DNA from: RYN-111 sp963760125
GTDB taxonomy: Bacteria; Actinomycetota; Actinomycetes; Mycobacteriales; SCTD01
Assembly: GCA_963760125.1 (NCBI GenBank)
Contig: CAVXBV010000011.1
Span: 124,001-188,000 of the forward strand
Direction: 5' to 3'
Length of the DNA: 64,000 nt
Shown here: positions 55,871 through 64,000 of the stretch, piece after piece
Numbering within the stretch: the first letter of the stretch is position 1
Layout: every line of letters begins with the position of its first letter
Made by a program: the position numbers and the translations under genes
Notes under the pieces: generated by a model
Database searches by the model: none
Seen by the model: the letters and a program-made list of their open reading frames with translations, nothing else
Told to the model about the DNA's origin: nothing

Positions 55871-56731
55871 GTGCCGGAGCTGCCTGAGATCGCGTCCCTG
55901 GTGTCGTTCCTGCGCGAGCGTGCCGTGGGCCGCGTGGTCGCGCGCATCGACGTGCCGGGCATCCACGTGCTGAAGACCTACGCGCCGCCGATCACCTCCC
56001 TGGCGGGCCTGGAGATCACCGGCGCTGATCGGCACGGCAAGTTCCTGGACCTCGACGTCAGCGGGATCCATCTGGTGACGCACCTGTCCCGGGCCGGTTG
56101 GCTGCACTGGCGCGCCTCGCTCCCTCCGGCCCCGCCGCGGATGGGCAAGGGCCCGATCGGGATCCGCGTCCACCTCGATGACGGGTCCGGTTTCGACCTC
56201 ACCGAGGCCGGGACCCAGAAGCGCCTGGCGGTGTACGTCGTGAAGGACGCCGCCGAGGTCCCCGGCGTGGCGCGACTCGGCATCGATCCCCTGTCGGCGG
56301 AGTTCACGTCCGCTCGGCTGGGCGACCTGCTGTCCGGCGTCCGCGCCCAGATCAAGGGGGTGCTGACGGACCAGACCGTGATCGCCGGCGTCGGGAACGC
56401 CTACAGCGACGAGGTGCTGTGGGAGGTCGGCCTGTCGCCGTTCAGGATGGCCGCGACCCTCACTGCCGAGGAGGTCGAGCGGCTGCACGCCGCCCTGGTC
56501 GGCACGCTGGAAGCGGCCGTGGTGCGGTCGGCCGGGTCGGCGGCGGGCGAGCTCAAGGCGGAGAAGAAGAGCAACCTCAGCGTGCATGGCCGCACCGGGC
56601 TGCCGTGCCCGCGCTGCGGCGAAGAGGTCCGGGAGGTCTCGTTCGCCACGAAGTCCCTGCAGTACTGCGCCACGTGCCAGACCGGCGGCAAGCCGCTCGC
56701 AGACCGGCGCATGTCGCGGCTGCTCAAGTAG
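55871..56731 (+). CDS. Fpg/Nei family DNA glycosylase/AP lyase
   Basis: 286 aa. It starts PELPEIASL: Pro2 is the catalytic nucleophile and Glu3 the acid. The H2TH region is GVLTDQTVIAGVGNAYSDEVLW. A C-terminal zinc finger has CPRC and CATC pairs, though the usual final Arg-rich loop is FATKSLQYC-like. It excises oxidised bases and cleaves the strand. GTG 55871. It belongs to the Fpg-like actinobacterial paralogue group; whether it prefers 8-oxoguanine is unclear. Confidence 0.9.
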   Translation: MPELPEIASLVSFLRERAVGRVVARIDVPGIHVLKTYAPPITSLAGLEITGADRHGKFLDLDVSGIHLVTHLSRAGWLHWRASLPPAPPRMGKGPIGIRVHLDDGSGFDLTEAGTQKRLAVYVVKDAAEVPGVARLGIDPLSAEFTSARLGDLLSGVRAQIKGVLTDQTVIAGVGNAYSDEVLWEVGLSPFRMAATLTAEEVERLHAALVGTLEAAVVRSAGSAAGELKAEKKSNLSVHGRTGLPCPRCGEEVREVSFATKSLQYCATCQTGGKPLADRRMSRLLK

Positions 56732-56771
56732 GACGCGTTACGGTCGAGGGAGCTGCGACGAGGAGGACCCG

Positions 56772-57272
56772 ATGGCCCGGATCGACCTGCCCGCGACCGA
56801 CGGCCTCGAGGTCGGTCACGCGCTGATGCTCGCGCCGCACTTCGTGGACGTCGTGGTCGGGTACGAGAAGGCCGTCGCGGCGAGCCCGCTCGACCCGACG
56901 CTGCACGAGCTGGTGCGCTACCGGATCGCCACCCTCAACCAGTGCACCGTCTGCCTGGAGTTCCGCCGCCCCGGGAGCGGGGCCACCGAGGAGCAGCTGT
57001 CCGCGGTCGACCAGGCGCAGACCAGCCCGCTGTTCGACGAGGTCCAGCGCCAGGTGCTCCTGTTCACCGAGCTCTTCTGCACCGACAGCACCGCCATCGA
57101 CGACGAGCTGATCGCCTGCCTGCAAGCAGATCTGGGAGCCGCCGGCGTGACCGACCTCGCCCTGGTCGTCGGCAAGTACCTGTCGATGGGCCGCTTCATG
57201 CAGGTGCTCGGACTGGACCAGGCCTGCCGCATCGACGCCGACCGCCTTGCCGCCGTCGCAGCCCGCCCGTGA
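56772..57272 (+). CDS. Carboxymuconolactone decarboxylase (AhpD-like) family protein
   Basis: 166 aa, all-helical. LHELVRYRIATLNQCTVCLEFR carries Cys58-x-x-Cys61, the redox pair of AhpD-like proteins, but no histidine follows at the usual place. It may be a peroxide-handling or quinone-related protein. ATG 56772 has GAGGAGGA upstream. The stop overlaps the dehydrogenase start (GTGA). Confidence 0.85.
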   Translation: MARIDLPATDGLEVGHALMLAPHFVDVVVGYEKAVAASPLDPTLHELVRYRIATLNQCTVCLEFRRPGSGATEEQLSAVDQAQTSPLFDEVQRQVLLFTELFCTDSTAIDDELIACLQADLGAAGVTDLALVVGKYLSMGRFMQVLGLDQACRIDADRLAAVAARP

Positions 57273-58225
57273 CGGACTCCTCCCCCCTGCGGTTGCTCGC
57301 CCTCCCGCCGCTCCCTGCCGAGCTGCTCACCGCGCTGTTCGGCGATCCCCGGCTGGAACTGGTCGTGCCGGAGCGGACGCAACAGCACGTCGACAACCTG
57401 CTGCCGACCGCCGACCTGGTCCTCGGTGACTGGACGCCGCAGCTGCGGGTCGGTGACCCCGGGCCGAGGGTCCGCTTCGTCCAGCAGCCCAGCGTCGGCG
57501 TCGACGGCATCGACGTCGGGGCCTGCACGGCGCGGGGCGTCCCGGTCGCGAACACCGCGGGCGCCAACGCCGGCTCGGTGGCCGAGTGGTGCCTGAGCGC
57601 CACCCTCGCGCTGCTCCGCAAGACCGTCGAGGCCGATGCCGCCGTACGCCGTCAGGACTGGCCGCAGACCTCCCTGGGGGGTCGGGAGCTCGCCGGGCTC
57701 AAGGTCGGGGTCGTCGGGATGGGGGCGATCGGGCGGCGCGCGGCGGAGCTGTTCGCGGCCGTGGGCTGCCGCACGTCGTACTGGTCGCGCCGCGAGCACC
57801 CCGACGCGCCCGTCGGCTACGAGGACCTCGACGCTCTCGTGACCACCAGCGACGTCGTCGTCCTCGTCATCGCCCTCACCCCGCAGACCCGCGCCCTCGT
57901 CGATCCGTGTCGGATGAAGCAGGGCGCGCTCCTGGTCAACGGCGCGCGCGGGGACGTCGTCGACGAGGCGGCCCTGCTCGCCGCGCTCGACGCCGGGCAG
58001 GTCATGGCGGCGGTGGACGTCTTCGCGGTCGAGCCGCTCCCGTCGGACTCACCGCTGCGCACCGCCCCCGGGCTGCTGCTCTCCCCCCACATGGCCGGAT
58101 CGACGCAGGAGGCGGCGATGCGGATCGTCGGGCAGGCCAAGGCCAACCTCGACCGGGTGCTGACCGGCGAACCCGTGGTCGACCTCGTGAACGACGTCGA
58201 CCCGCTCGTCACCCCGCGTTCTTGA
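57269..58225 (+). CDS. D-isomer-specific 2-hydroxyacid dehydrogenase
   Basis: 318 aa. NAD-binding domain: LKVGVVGMGAIGRRAAELF (GxGxxG type). Catalytic residues: Arg in VNGARGDVVDEAAL, Glu in the VDVFAVEPLP loop, and His in LLSPHMAGSTQE. Substrate not known; homologues reduce hydroxypyruvate, glyoxylate or keto acids. GTG 57269 overlaps the CMD gene, suggesting co-translation. Confidence 0.9.
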   Translation: MTDSSPLRLLALPPLPAELLTALFGDPRLELVVPERTQQHVDNLLPTADLVLGDWTPQLRVGDPGPRVRFVQQPSVGVDGIDVGACTARGVPVANTAGANAGSVAEWCLSATLALLRKTVEADAAVRRQDWPQTSLGGRELAGLKVGVVGMGAIGRRAAELFAAVGCRTSYWSRREHPDAPVGYEDLDALVTTSDVVVLVIALTPQTRALVDPCRMKQGALLVNGARGDVVDEAALLAALDAGQVMAAVDVFAVEPLPSDSPLRTAPGLLLSPHMAGSTQEAAMRIVGQAKANLDRVLTGEPVVDLVNDVDPLVTPRS

Positions 58226-58269
58226 GTTCAGCCCCCACCGGGGCGCGGAGTACGGCAGCATGACGCGGC

Positions 58270-59076
58270 GTGACCCTGGTCGTCGCCCATCGCGGCTCCT
58301 CCGCCCACCACGCCGAGCACACGCTCACGGCGTACGAGAAGGCTGTCAGCGAAGGGGCTGACGCCCTGGAGTGCGACGTCCGGCTGACCCGGGACGGCGT
58401 GCTGGTGTGCGTCCACGACCGCCGGGTGGACCGGACCTCCGACGGCCGGGGTTCGGTGTCGGCGCTCGAGCTCGCCGACCTCGACGAGCTCGACTTCGCC
58501 TCCTGGAAGGCGCGTGACCACGACCCGCTGCTCGAGGCCAGCTGGGAGGACTACGACCGCGATCAGGGTCGGGTCCTGACCCTGGAACGGCTGGTGCAGC
58601 TGTCGGTCGAGCCCGACGCCCGCCGCCAGCGCCCGGTCGAGCTGCACATCGAGACCAAGCACCCCACGCGGTACGGCGGCCTGGTCGAGCGGGCGCTCGT
58701 CGAGCTGCTCGACCGCTACGGCCTGGCGCGCCCGGCCAGCCAGCGCGCATCGACGGTCACGGTGATGAGCTTCGCCCCCACGAGCCTGCGACGCGTGCAC
58801 GTGCTGGCACCCAACCTGCCCACGGTGTTCCTCATGGCGCGGGTGCCGCTGCGCTACCGCGACGGCTCCCTGCCGCCCCGCATCCCCATCGCGGGTCCGG
58901 ACCTGAAGGTCCTCAAGGCCCATCCGGGGTACGTGCAGCGCGTGCACGACGCCGGAGGGCGGGTGCACTGCTGGACGGTGGACACGCCCGACGACATCGC
59001 CTACGTGCTCGACCTCGGGGTCGATGCGGTCATCAGCAACCACCCGTCGCGGGTGCTGACGGCGCTGGCTCGCTGA
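58270..59076 (+). CDS. Glycerophosphodiester phosphodiesterase
   Basis: 268-aa TIM-barrel GDPD, without signal peptide. TLVVAHRGSSAHHAEHTLTA holds the first His and Arg, and DALECDVRLTRDGVLVCVHD the Glu, Asp and second His. The end of the barrel is VHCWTVDTPDDI and DAVISNHPSR. It hydrolyses glycerophosphodiesters to glycerol-3-phosphate and alcohols. GTG 58270. Its last 44 bp overlap the convergent oxidoreductase gene. Confidence 0.92.
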   Translation: MTLVVAHRGSSAHHAEHTLTAYEKAVSEGADALECDVRLTRDGVLVCVHDRRVDRTSDGRGSVSALELADLDELDFASWKARDHDPLLEASWEDYDRDQGRVLTLERLVQLSVEPDARRQRPVELHIETKHPTRYGGLVERALVELLDRYGLARPASQRASTVTVMSFAPTSLRRVHVLAPNLPTVFLMARVPLRYRDGSLPPRIPIAGPDLKVLKAHPGYVQRVHDAGGRVHCWTVDTPDDIAYVLDLGVDAVISNHPSRVLTALAR

Positions 59077-60001
59077 GCCCGCGCGCCGAGAGCGCGGCTC
59101 CGAGCGCCGTCCCCGACCGCCAGGCGGTCTCGACCTTGGCCTGGCCCCAGCCGTCGCCGCACAGGCCGATCCCCCCGCGCGTCAGGCCGAACAGGTCGTC
59201 CCGGCCCCCGACCGGTTTGGCGTAGGTCCATCGCTGCACCCGCAGGACCTCCGCCGGTGCGGGGAGCCCGAGCGCGGTCACTCCTGCCACCAGGGCGTCG
59301 GCCGCTGCCGCGGGGTGACTGAGCCGCGTCGCGGCGAAGGCCGGGGTGCTGTGGGCCGTGAGGACCGGGGCACCGTCACCGCGGCGGGAGCCGTCGTCGG
59401 CAACCCAGTCGAGGACCGCGGACCCGTGGACGAACACGCCGTCCCAGTCCCAGGTCCGCTCGGCCCAGCGGGCGGCCAGGACGAGCACCGCCTCCCAGGA
59501 CCGGCCGGCCACGAGCCTCGCCGCCGCCGCGTCGTCGAGAACGGCGAGCGCCTGCGGATCGGGCATCGCGAGGACCACGGCGTCGTACGCCGTCCCGTCG
59601 ACCCTCGGGCCGGGGCCGACACGCTCCACGTGCACCTCCTGCCGGACCTCGAGGCCCGTCGCCAGATCGGCCACGAGCGACCGCAGGCCGCCCGGCGCCG
59701 CCCAGCGGACCGGTCCCGGCTTCGGACCGCGCCAGTCGCCGTCGTACACCTCGAAGGCACTGGTCCACGGCCGGGCCAGCCCTCGGTCCGCCCACCCGTC
59801 CACGACCTCGGCGAAGGCCGCGTCAATCACCGTGAAGTACGACGCCCCGAGGTCGACGTACCTCCCGGCCAGCCGCCGGCTGGCGAGCCGACCACCCGGA
59901 ACCCGCCCGCGGTCGAGGACCACCACCTCGTGCCCCCGGGCCCCCAGCACCTGCGCGCAGGCGATCCCGCTGATCCCGGCTCCGACCACGGCGACGCGCA
60001 T
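59033..60001 (-). CDS. NAD(P)/FAD-dependent oxidoreductase, renalase-like
   Basis: 322 aa. RVAVVGAGISGIACAQVLGARGHEVVV is the FAD dinucleotide fold (GAGISG). GGRLASRRL and DLGASYFTV match the renalase/amine-oxidase-like group, as does the C-terminal GGIGLCGDGWGQAKVETAW. Substrate unknown. ATG 60001 has GAGGA upstream; an in-frame start 54 bp earlier is less likely. Overlaps the GDPD gene end by 44 bp tail to tail. Confidence 0.88.
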   Translation of the reverse strand: MRVAVVGAGISGIACAQVLGARGHEVVVLDRGRVPGGRLASRRLAGRYVDLGASYFTVIDAAFAEVVDGWADRGLARPWTSAFEVYDGDWRGPKPGPVRWAAPGGLRSLVADLATGLEVRQEVHVERVGPGPRVDGTAYDAVVLAMPDPQALAVLDDAAAARLVAGRSWEAVLVLAARWAERTWDWDGVFVHGSAVLDWVADDGSRRGDGAPVLTAHSTPAFAATRLSHPAAAADALVAGVTALGLPAPAEVLRVQRWTYAKPVGGRDDLFGLTRGGIGLCGDGWGQAKVETAWRSGTALGAALSARGLSEPAPSAPATGGC

Positions 60002-60072
60002 CAGGTCATCCTCGCCGACCGTTACGCTGCCCCGCACGTCCCGCCGCTGGAGCACGAGCCCCCCGGAGATCC

Positions 60073-60909
60073 ATGAGCACCCGCCGCAAGACCGCGAAGC
60101 CGGACAAGCCCGCGCGCACGCCGTTCGTCGCCCGGCCGTTCGCGGGCCGCGCCGACGAGACGGAGTGGGTCGCGCTGCGCGAGGTCGTGCCGGCGGCGAC
60201 GGCGCCGCTGAAGGTGGGCGGCGTCGACGTCACGCTCTCGACCGTCCTGCCGCTCGCCTGGCCCGGGATGGTGACGCTCGGCGGGACCCGCTTCCTGGGC
60301 CTGCAGGTCCAGAGCCGGTCCGGTGACGCCAGCCGCGACCTCGCGGCCGTCCTCGAACAGGTCGTCTCGGCCGCTCCTGGCAGCTCGGTCGTCCCCACCG
60401 ACCTGCCCGGCCCCGGCGCGCGACTGCAGGACCTGCTCGACCCCGCGCCGATCGACGTCTCGGTGCACCAGGGCTTCGACTACTGGCTCGAGGACGCGGA
60501 GCAGGACGAGGACGTCCTCGCCTCGATGGAGCGCGCCAACGCCACCATCGTCCCCACCGCGCGGCTCACCGGTGTGCCCAGTGCCTACTGGTGCCGCATG
60601 AAGGAGAAGGCCCACCTGCGCTGGGTTCTCCCCGAGGACGAGGACCCGCTCCTGGACGCCCTCGCCCGGCTGTCGGTCTCCGGCGGCCTCGGTCTCGGAC
60701 CGGACACGAGGTACGTCGGGAGCTTCCGCGCCCACGGCCTGCTGGTCCCCGTGTGGGACCTGCCGCACGACACCGAGGCCGACGCCCTGGAGGAACCGGC
60801 CGCGGCCTTCCGGAGCCGCCTCGACGAGGCGCTCACCGGCGGAGCACTGAGCCCCGAGGAGCGCCGCGCCCGTCAGGGGCTGCTCAACCGCCAGGTCACC
60901 CTGCGCTGA
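60073..60909 (+). CDS. DUF5926 family protein
   Basis: 278 aa. After a basic start (STRRKTAKPDKPARTPFV) the conserved parts are PFAGRADETEWVALREVVPAAT, LPLAWPG, GLQVQSRSGDASRDLA and YWLEDAEQDEDVLASMERAN. This is a widespread actinobacterial family of unknown function. The SEC-C zinc motif found on some homologues is absent here. CGGAG lies 6 nt before the ATG. It is divergent from the oxidoreductase gene and ends 1 bp before the convergent membrane protein gene. Confidence 0.8.
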   Translation: MSTRRKTAKPDKPARTPFVARPFAGRADETEWVALREVVPAATAPLKVGGVDVTLSTVLPLAWPGMVTLGGTRFLGLQVQSRSGDASRDLAAVLEQVVSAAPGSSVVPTDLPGPGARLQDLLDPAPIDVSVHQGFDYWLEDAEQDEDVLASMERANATIVPTARLTGVPSAYWCRMKEKAHLRWVLPEDEDPLLDALARLSVSGGLGLGPDTRYVGSFRAHGLLVPVWDLPHDTEADALEEPAAAFRSRLDEALTGGALSPEERRARQGLLNRQVTLR

Positions 60910-60910
60910 G

Positions 60911-61348
60911 TCAGACGGTGGTGGGACGCCCGCGACGTAGGGCCTCGCGGGTGAGCCACAGGACGACGACCGCACCCTCGGCGATCGCCGAGTAGGTCTT
61001 CTCGGCGAACCACACGGGCTCGTACATGGACGGGAACGGCCCGATCGCCGGAACCTCGACGTACCGCAGCAGCACGACGGCGACGACTCCGCCGAGGCCG
61101 ATCGATCCGGCGAACAGCCAGGCGAGCCTGCTGTCGGACGCCAGCACGAGCACCGCGGCGAGCAGCGCCGCGACCGCCTCGGCGCGGAACAGCTGGCCCT
61201 GCGACACCGTGGCCTTGACCGCGTCGTACGACGGCGCGAGGTCCAGGTGCACGTAGGCGTCGTAGGCGAGCCCGAGGGCGACCAGCACCGCCAGCACGAG
61301 CGACAGGCGATCACGACGGAGCGGGCTGACGAGCTTCAAGGAGTCCAC
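60911..61348 (-). CDS. Small four-helix membrane protein
   Basis: 145 aa with four predicted transmembrane helices (about 15-33, 52-71, 76-95, 114-133). The loop between helices 1 and 2 holds YDAYVHLDLAPSYDAVKATV, a motif seen in uncharacterised actinobacterial membrane proteins. GTG 61348. No function can be assigned. Confidence 0.75.
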   Translation of the reverse strand: MDSLKLVSPLRRDRLSLVLAVLVALGLAYDAYVHLDLAPSYDAVKATVSQGQLFRAEAVAALLAAVLVLASDSRLAWLFAGSIGLGGVVAVVLLRYVEVPAIGPFPSMYEPVWFAEKTYSAIAEGAVVVLWLTREALRRGRPTTV

Positions 61349-61412
61349 GCGTGGTGTTCGCCCGCCAGGTCGGGAAGGTTCAGGTGGCCCGAGCGCCGGC
61401 CGCGTCCGACGG

Positions 61413-62648
61413 TCAGCCGGCCGGCAGGGGATCGCGCAGCACGGGGCACGACATGCACCGGGGACCGCCCCGGCCGCTGCCGAGCTCGCTGCCGGCGATC
61501 CGGACGACCTCGAAGCCGGCGTCCTCCATCGCGGCGTTGGTGACGACGTTGCGCTCGTACGCGACGACCAGCCCGGGGGCGATCGCCAGGGTGTTGTTGC
61601 CGTCGTCCCACTGCTCGCGCTCGGCGGTCACCGGGTCGAGGCCGGTGTCCACCACGTTGAGGCGCTCGAGGCCCATCGCCCGGGACGCCGCGAGGAGGAA
61701 CGGCTGGGGACCGCCGACCCGCAGGCCGTCGCCGTCGGGGGTGATCGTCCACGCGGCCAGGGTGTCCGCGACGGCCGGGAACATCACCACGGTGTCCACG
61801 TCGACCATCGTGCAGATGGTGTCCAGGTGCATCGTGGCGCGCTCCTGCGCGATCGGCACCGCGAGCACGGTCTGGGCGATCCCGGCCGCGAAGGCCCGGA
61901 GCGCGAAGGCCTCCACGCCGGCGGGGGTGGTCCGCTGACCGACGCCGATGGCCACCACCCCGGGAGCCAGCAGCAGGACGTCGCCGCCCTCGAACCACGC
62001 CTCCGGGCCGGTCCCGCCGTACAGCAGCGGGGTCCCGACGAACCGGGGGTGGTGGGTGTAGACGGCCCGCGTCAACGAGACCTCCCGCTGGCGGGCGGTC
62101 ATCGACGGGCTGGTGACGGCGACGTGCCCGTCCACCCACACCGAGGAGTCGCGGGTGAACAGCAGGTTGGGAAGGGGCGGGACGACGAAGTCCCCGGCTC
62201 CTGCCAGGCGGGCGACGACGCCCTCGGGTCCGGTCCGCGGCAGCTCGTCGTGCGTGAGCCCGGCAGTGAGGTGCAGTGCCAGCTCGGGGCTCGGGAGGTC
62301 CAGCAGCCACGAACGCAGGGTCGCCGCAAGGGCGGGTCCGACCTCGACGGGGCTCACGGCGGACGTGATGACCTCGTCGCGCGCCGCCGGGACGTCCAGG
62401 GTCTCGGCCAGCAGTTGCTGCAGGTGCAGGACCTCGACGCCGTGGTCGCGCAGGGCCTGGGCGAACGCGTCGTGCTCCTCCTGCGCGCGCCCCACCCACG
62501 GCACGCCGTCGAACAGCAGGTCGGCGTTGTTGCGGGGGGTCAGGCGCTGCAGCTCGGCCCCCGGTCGGTGCAGCAGCACGGTGCGCAGCCGCCCGACCTC
62601 ACTGGTCACGCCGCTGGTCGGACCCGTCGCTTTTTCCCCGGTGGTCAT
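61413..62648 (-). CDS. arcA: Arginine deiminase
   Basis: 411 aa. Converts arginine to citrulline and ammonia. Motifs: FTRDSSVWVDG, WFEGGDVLLLAPG with Glu/Asp, ATMHLDTICTMVD with His, and GRGGPRCMSCP with catalytic Cys398. The Arg-binding region EWDDGNNTLAI-like (REQWDDGNN) is intact. No arcB, arcC or arcD neighbours are seen, so it is not part of a full ADI operon. ATG 62648. Confidence 0.95.
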   Translation of the reverse strand: MTTGEKATGPTSGVTSEVGRLRTVLLHRPGAELQRLTPRNNADLLFDGVPWVGRAQEEHDAFAQALRDHGVEVLHLQQLLAETLDVPAARDEVITSAVSPVEVGPALAATLRSWLLDLPSPELALHLTAGLTHDELPRTGPEGVVARLAGAGDFVVPPLPNLLFTRDSSVWVDGHVAVTSPSMTARQREVSLTRAVYTHHPRFVGTPLLYGGTGPEAWFEGGDVLLLAPGVVAIGVGQRTTPAGVEAFALRAFAAGIAQTVLAVPIAQERATMHLDTICTMVDVDTVVMFPAVADTLAAWTITPDGDGLRVGGPQPFLLAASRAMGLERLNVVDTGLDPVTAEREQWDDGNNTLAIAPGLVVAYERNVVTNAAMEDAGFEVVRIAGSELGSGRGGPRCMSCPVLRDPLPAG

Positions 62649-62656
62649 CGCCTGTG

Positions 62657-62662
62657 AGCGTA
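62657..62662 (-). promoter_or_regulatory. -10 element (TACGCT) of the arcA promoter
   Basis: On the minus strand TACGCT ends 8 nt before the arcA ATG, fitting a leaderless or nearly leaderless transcript. No Shine-Dalgarno is present. Confidence 0.45.
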
Positions 62663-62815
62663 GGGGGTGGGGTCAGTCCGGGGTCCACTACGCCGTCTGG
62701 GTGACTAATAGTGATCATTTGCCCACAGGCGGTCCCAAATCGGGCCATCTGGCCCCTATCCTCGTGGAATGACCTGGTCCGATGGCGCCTCGCGAGGCTG
62801 CGCGGCGACCCGCTG

Positions 62816-63313
62816 ATGGCGCTCGCCGTCCAGCCGGGTGCCCGGCTGATCCTGCCGCTGCGCCGGCTGCCGTCGCCCGCGCCCGAGGCCCGCCCCCATG
62901 AGGGCCGCCCGCTCGTGTCTCGACTGCTCCACCTCGACGCCCGCCCGGACTCCGGTCTGAGTAGGTGGGTCGAGCAGGTGCGGGCGAGTGCCGAGGCCTG
63001 CCTGGCCGTCGACGCCGCCGGCCGGGTCGTGGCCATGAGCCCGTCGTGCGGCGAGCTGCTCGAGCTGCAGCCCGACGGTTGCGTCGGCGCACTGCTGCTC
63101 GACCTCGTCTACATGGTCGACTTCACGCAGACCGGTCTGCCCCTCGTCGACGCCGAGCGCAGCACCCCGCCGCTGCGCGCCCTCCGCAGCCAGCGCCTGG
63201 CGCGCGGGCTCGTCCGGCTCCGCCTCCCCTTGGCTGGCCCTGCGACCTTCGACGTCGTCGGCGTCCCGCTCGAGTCCGGCACCGGGGCGCTGGGCTTCCT
63301 CACCCGCGTCTGA
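62816..63313 (+). CDS. PAS-domain-like protein of unknown function
   Basis: 165 aa. The segment WVEQVRASAEACLAVDAAGR to MSPSCGELLEL, then VDFTQTGLPLVDAERSTPPLRALRS, has a PAS-like layout. No output domain is attached. ATG 62816 is chosen; the frame is open back to 62711 but that part resembles intergenic sequence. A TATCCT at 62757-62762 is a candidate -10. It ends 1 bp before the convergent larC gene. Confidence 0.65.
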   Translation: MALAVQPGARLILPLRRLPSPAPEARPHEGRPLVSRLLHLDARPDSGLSRWVEQVRASAEACLAVDAAGRVVAMSPSCGELLELQPDGCVGALLLDLVYMVDFTQTGLPLVDAERSTPPLRALRSQRLARGLVRLRLPLAGPATFDVVGVPLESGTGALGFLTRV

Positions 63314-63314
63314 G

Positions 63315-64000
63315 TCAGCCGCGTCCGTCAGCACTGTTGAGGCCGCGCAACGCCTCGGCCAGCACGTCCTTCGCCGGCCGTCCCAGCGCCGCCGCCGCGG
63401 TGGCCACGTCCTCCCACTCAGGTGTGGAGGTCACCGGTTGTCCGTCCAGCCACGACGTCTTCACCCGTACGGCGTGACCGCCCACCAGGACCTCGCCGGT
63501 CGTGCGCTCCAGGGCGTGCTTGGTCACCTCCTGCTCACGCAGCCCGATGGTGCTGGTCTCCCGGAACACCACGGCCCGCAGGTGCGGGGCGTTCGCCCGG
63601 GAGCTCAGCACCGACAGGGTGTGCGCCGGCCGCCCCTTCTTCATGAGGATCGGCGTGAGCCACGCATCGGCCGCGCCGGCGTCCAGCAGGGCGGTGAGGA
63701 CCGCCGGCCACAACCGGGGGTCGAGGTCGTCGACGTTGGTCGCGAGCAGCACCTCGGTCGCGCGGGTCTCTGCCGGCGTCCCCAGGACGAGCCGCAGCAC
63801 GTTGGCCACCTCGACCGGATCGCGCCCGCCCGCGCCGTACCCGACGCGGTCGACCGCGAGCGTCGGCAGGGATCCCCACGTGTCGACGAGGGTGGCCAGC
63901 AGCGCGGCCCCGGTGGGCGTGGTCATCTCCGCGGGCACGGCGCCGGCCTGGACCGGGCAGCCCGCCAGCAGCGCGAGGACCGCCGGCGCGGGTACCGGCA
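63315..64000 (-). CDS. larC: Nickel-pincer cofactor biosynthesis protein LarC (5' end outside window)
   Basis: C-terminal 228 residues of a LarC/DUF111 protein. EMTTPTGAALLATLVDTWG, RVGYGAGGRDP, VLLATNVDDLDPRLWPAVL, DAWLTPILMKKGRPAHTLSVL and FRETSTIGLRE are diagnostic. LarC inserts nickel into the lactate-racemase pincer cofactor. The frame is open past the window edge (PAVLALLAGCPVQAGAVPAE precedes the internal Met at 63938), so larB/larE neighbours, if any, lie outside. Confidence 0.92.
   Translation of the reverse strand, partial: PVPAPAVLALLAGCPVQAGAVPAEMTTPTGAALLATLVDTWGSLPTLAVDRVGYGAGGRDPVEVANVLRLVLGTPAETRATEVLLATNVDDLDPRLWPAVLTALLDAGAADAWLTPILMKKGRPAHTLSVLSSRANAPHLRAVVFRETSTIGLREQEVTKHALERTTGEVLVGGHAVRVKTSWLDGQPVTSTPEWEDVATAAAALGRPAKDVLAEALRGLNSADGRG

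Overview
The window comes from a high-GC actinobacterial chromosome (Actinomycetota, class Actinomycetes) and spans the replication-origin region. Three things show this: the order rpmH-dnaA-dnaN-gnd-recF-DUF721-gyrB-gyrA-DUF3566-tRNA-Ile-DLW39-tRNA-Ala, an adjacent FHA/PP2C/RodA/PbpA/PknB cell-envelope operon with crgA and a DUF881 gene, and pervasive GTG starts with 4-nt stop/start overlaps. I could not fix the genus from sequence alone.

Layout. 1-1.6 kb: the 3' part of a PLP aminotransferase and a small DUF1508 gene, closed by a strong hairpin. 1.6-6.7 kb, minus strand: rpmH-rnpA-yidD-yidC-jag-rsmG-parA-parB, covering ribosome and RNase P biogenesis, membrane insertion and chromosome segregation. 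6.7-19.2 kb, plus strand: dnaA, dnaN, gnd, recF, a DciA-like gene, gyrB, gyrA and DUF3566. DnaA-box clusters flank dnaA, and two perfect parS-type palindromes lie between gyrB and gyrA. 19.3-19.7 kb: tRNA-Ile, a 55-aa DLW-39 protein and tRNA-Ala. 19.9-28.6 kb: a giant secreted protein of about 22 Ig-like modules whose stop codon overlaps the start of a membrane GAF-GGDEF diguanylate cyclase. 28.7-31.8 kb: cyclophilin, rhomboid protease, a PH-like membrane protein, crgA and DUF881. 32-35 kb: an acyl-CoA ligase with histone-H1-like Lys/Ala/Pro tails, and a pabA/trpG amidotransferase. 35-42 kb, minus strand: fhaA-fhaB-pstP-rodA-pbpA-pknB, every gene overlapping the next. 42-48 kb: tRNA-Leu, a cysteine-free HesB-like protein, a secreted protein, a PhyH dioxygenase, and a sulfur module (GntR regulator, rhodanese and TSUP transporter, divergent from a persulfide-dioxygenase/rhodanese fusion). 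48-56 kb: a NarL/DevR-type response regulator and the complete phosphate regulon (pstSCAB, phoU, regX3-senX3) with PHO-box-like repeats. 56-64 kb: DNA glycosylase, CMD-family protein, 2-hydroxyacid dehydrogenase, GDPD, renalase-like oxidoreductase, DUF5926, a small membrane protein, arginine deiminase, a PAS protein and the end of larC.

Quality caution. gyrA, the Ig-repeat gene, the acyl-CoA ligase N-terminus and pabA each need a one-base correction to read through. A fifth possible case is a small minus-strand gene near 48.1 kb. Because gyrA is essential, base-calling or assembly errors are the most economical explanation, and starts and ends in these genes should be read with that in mind.
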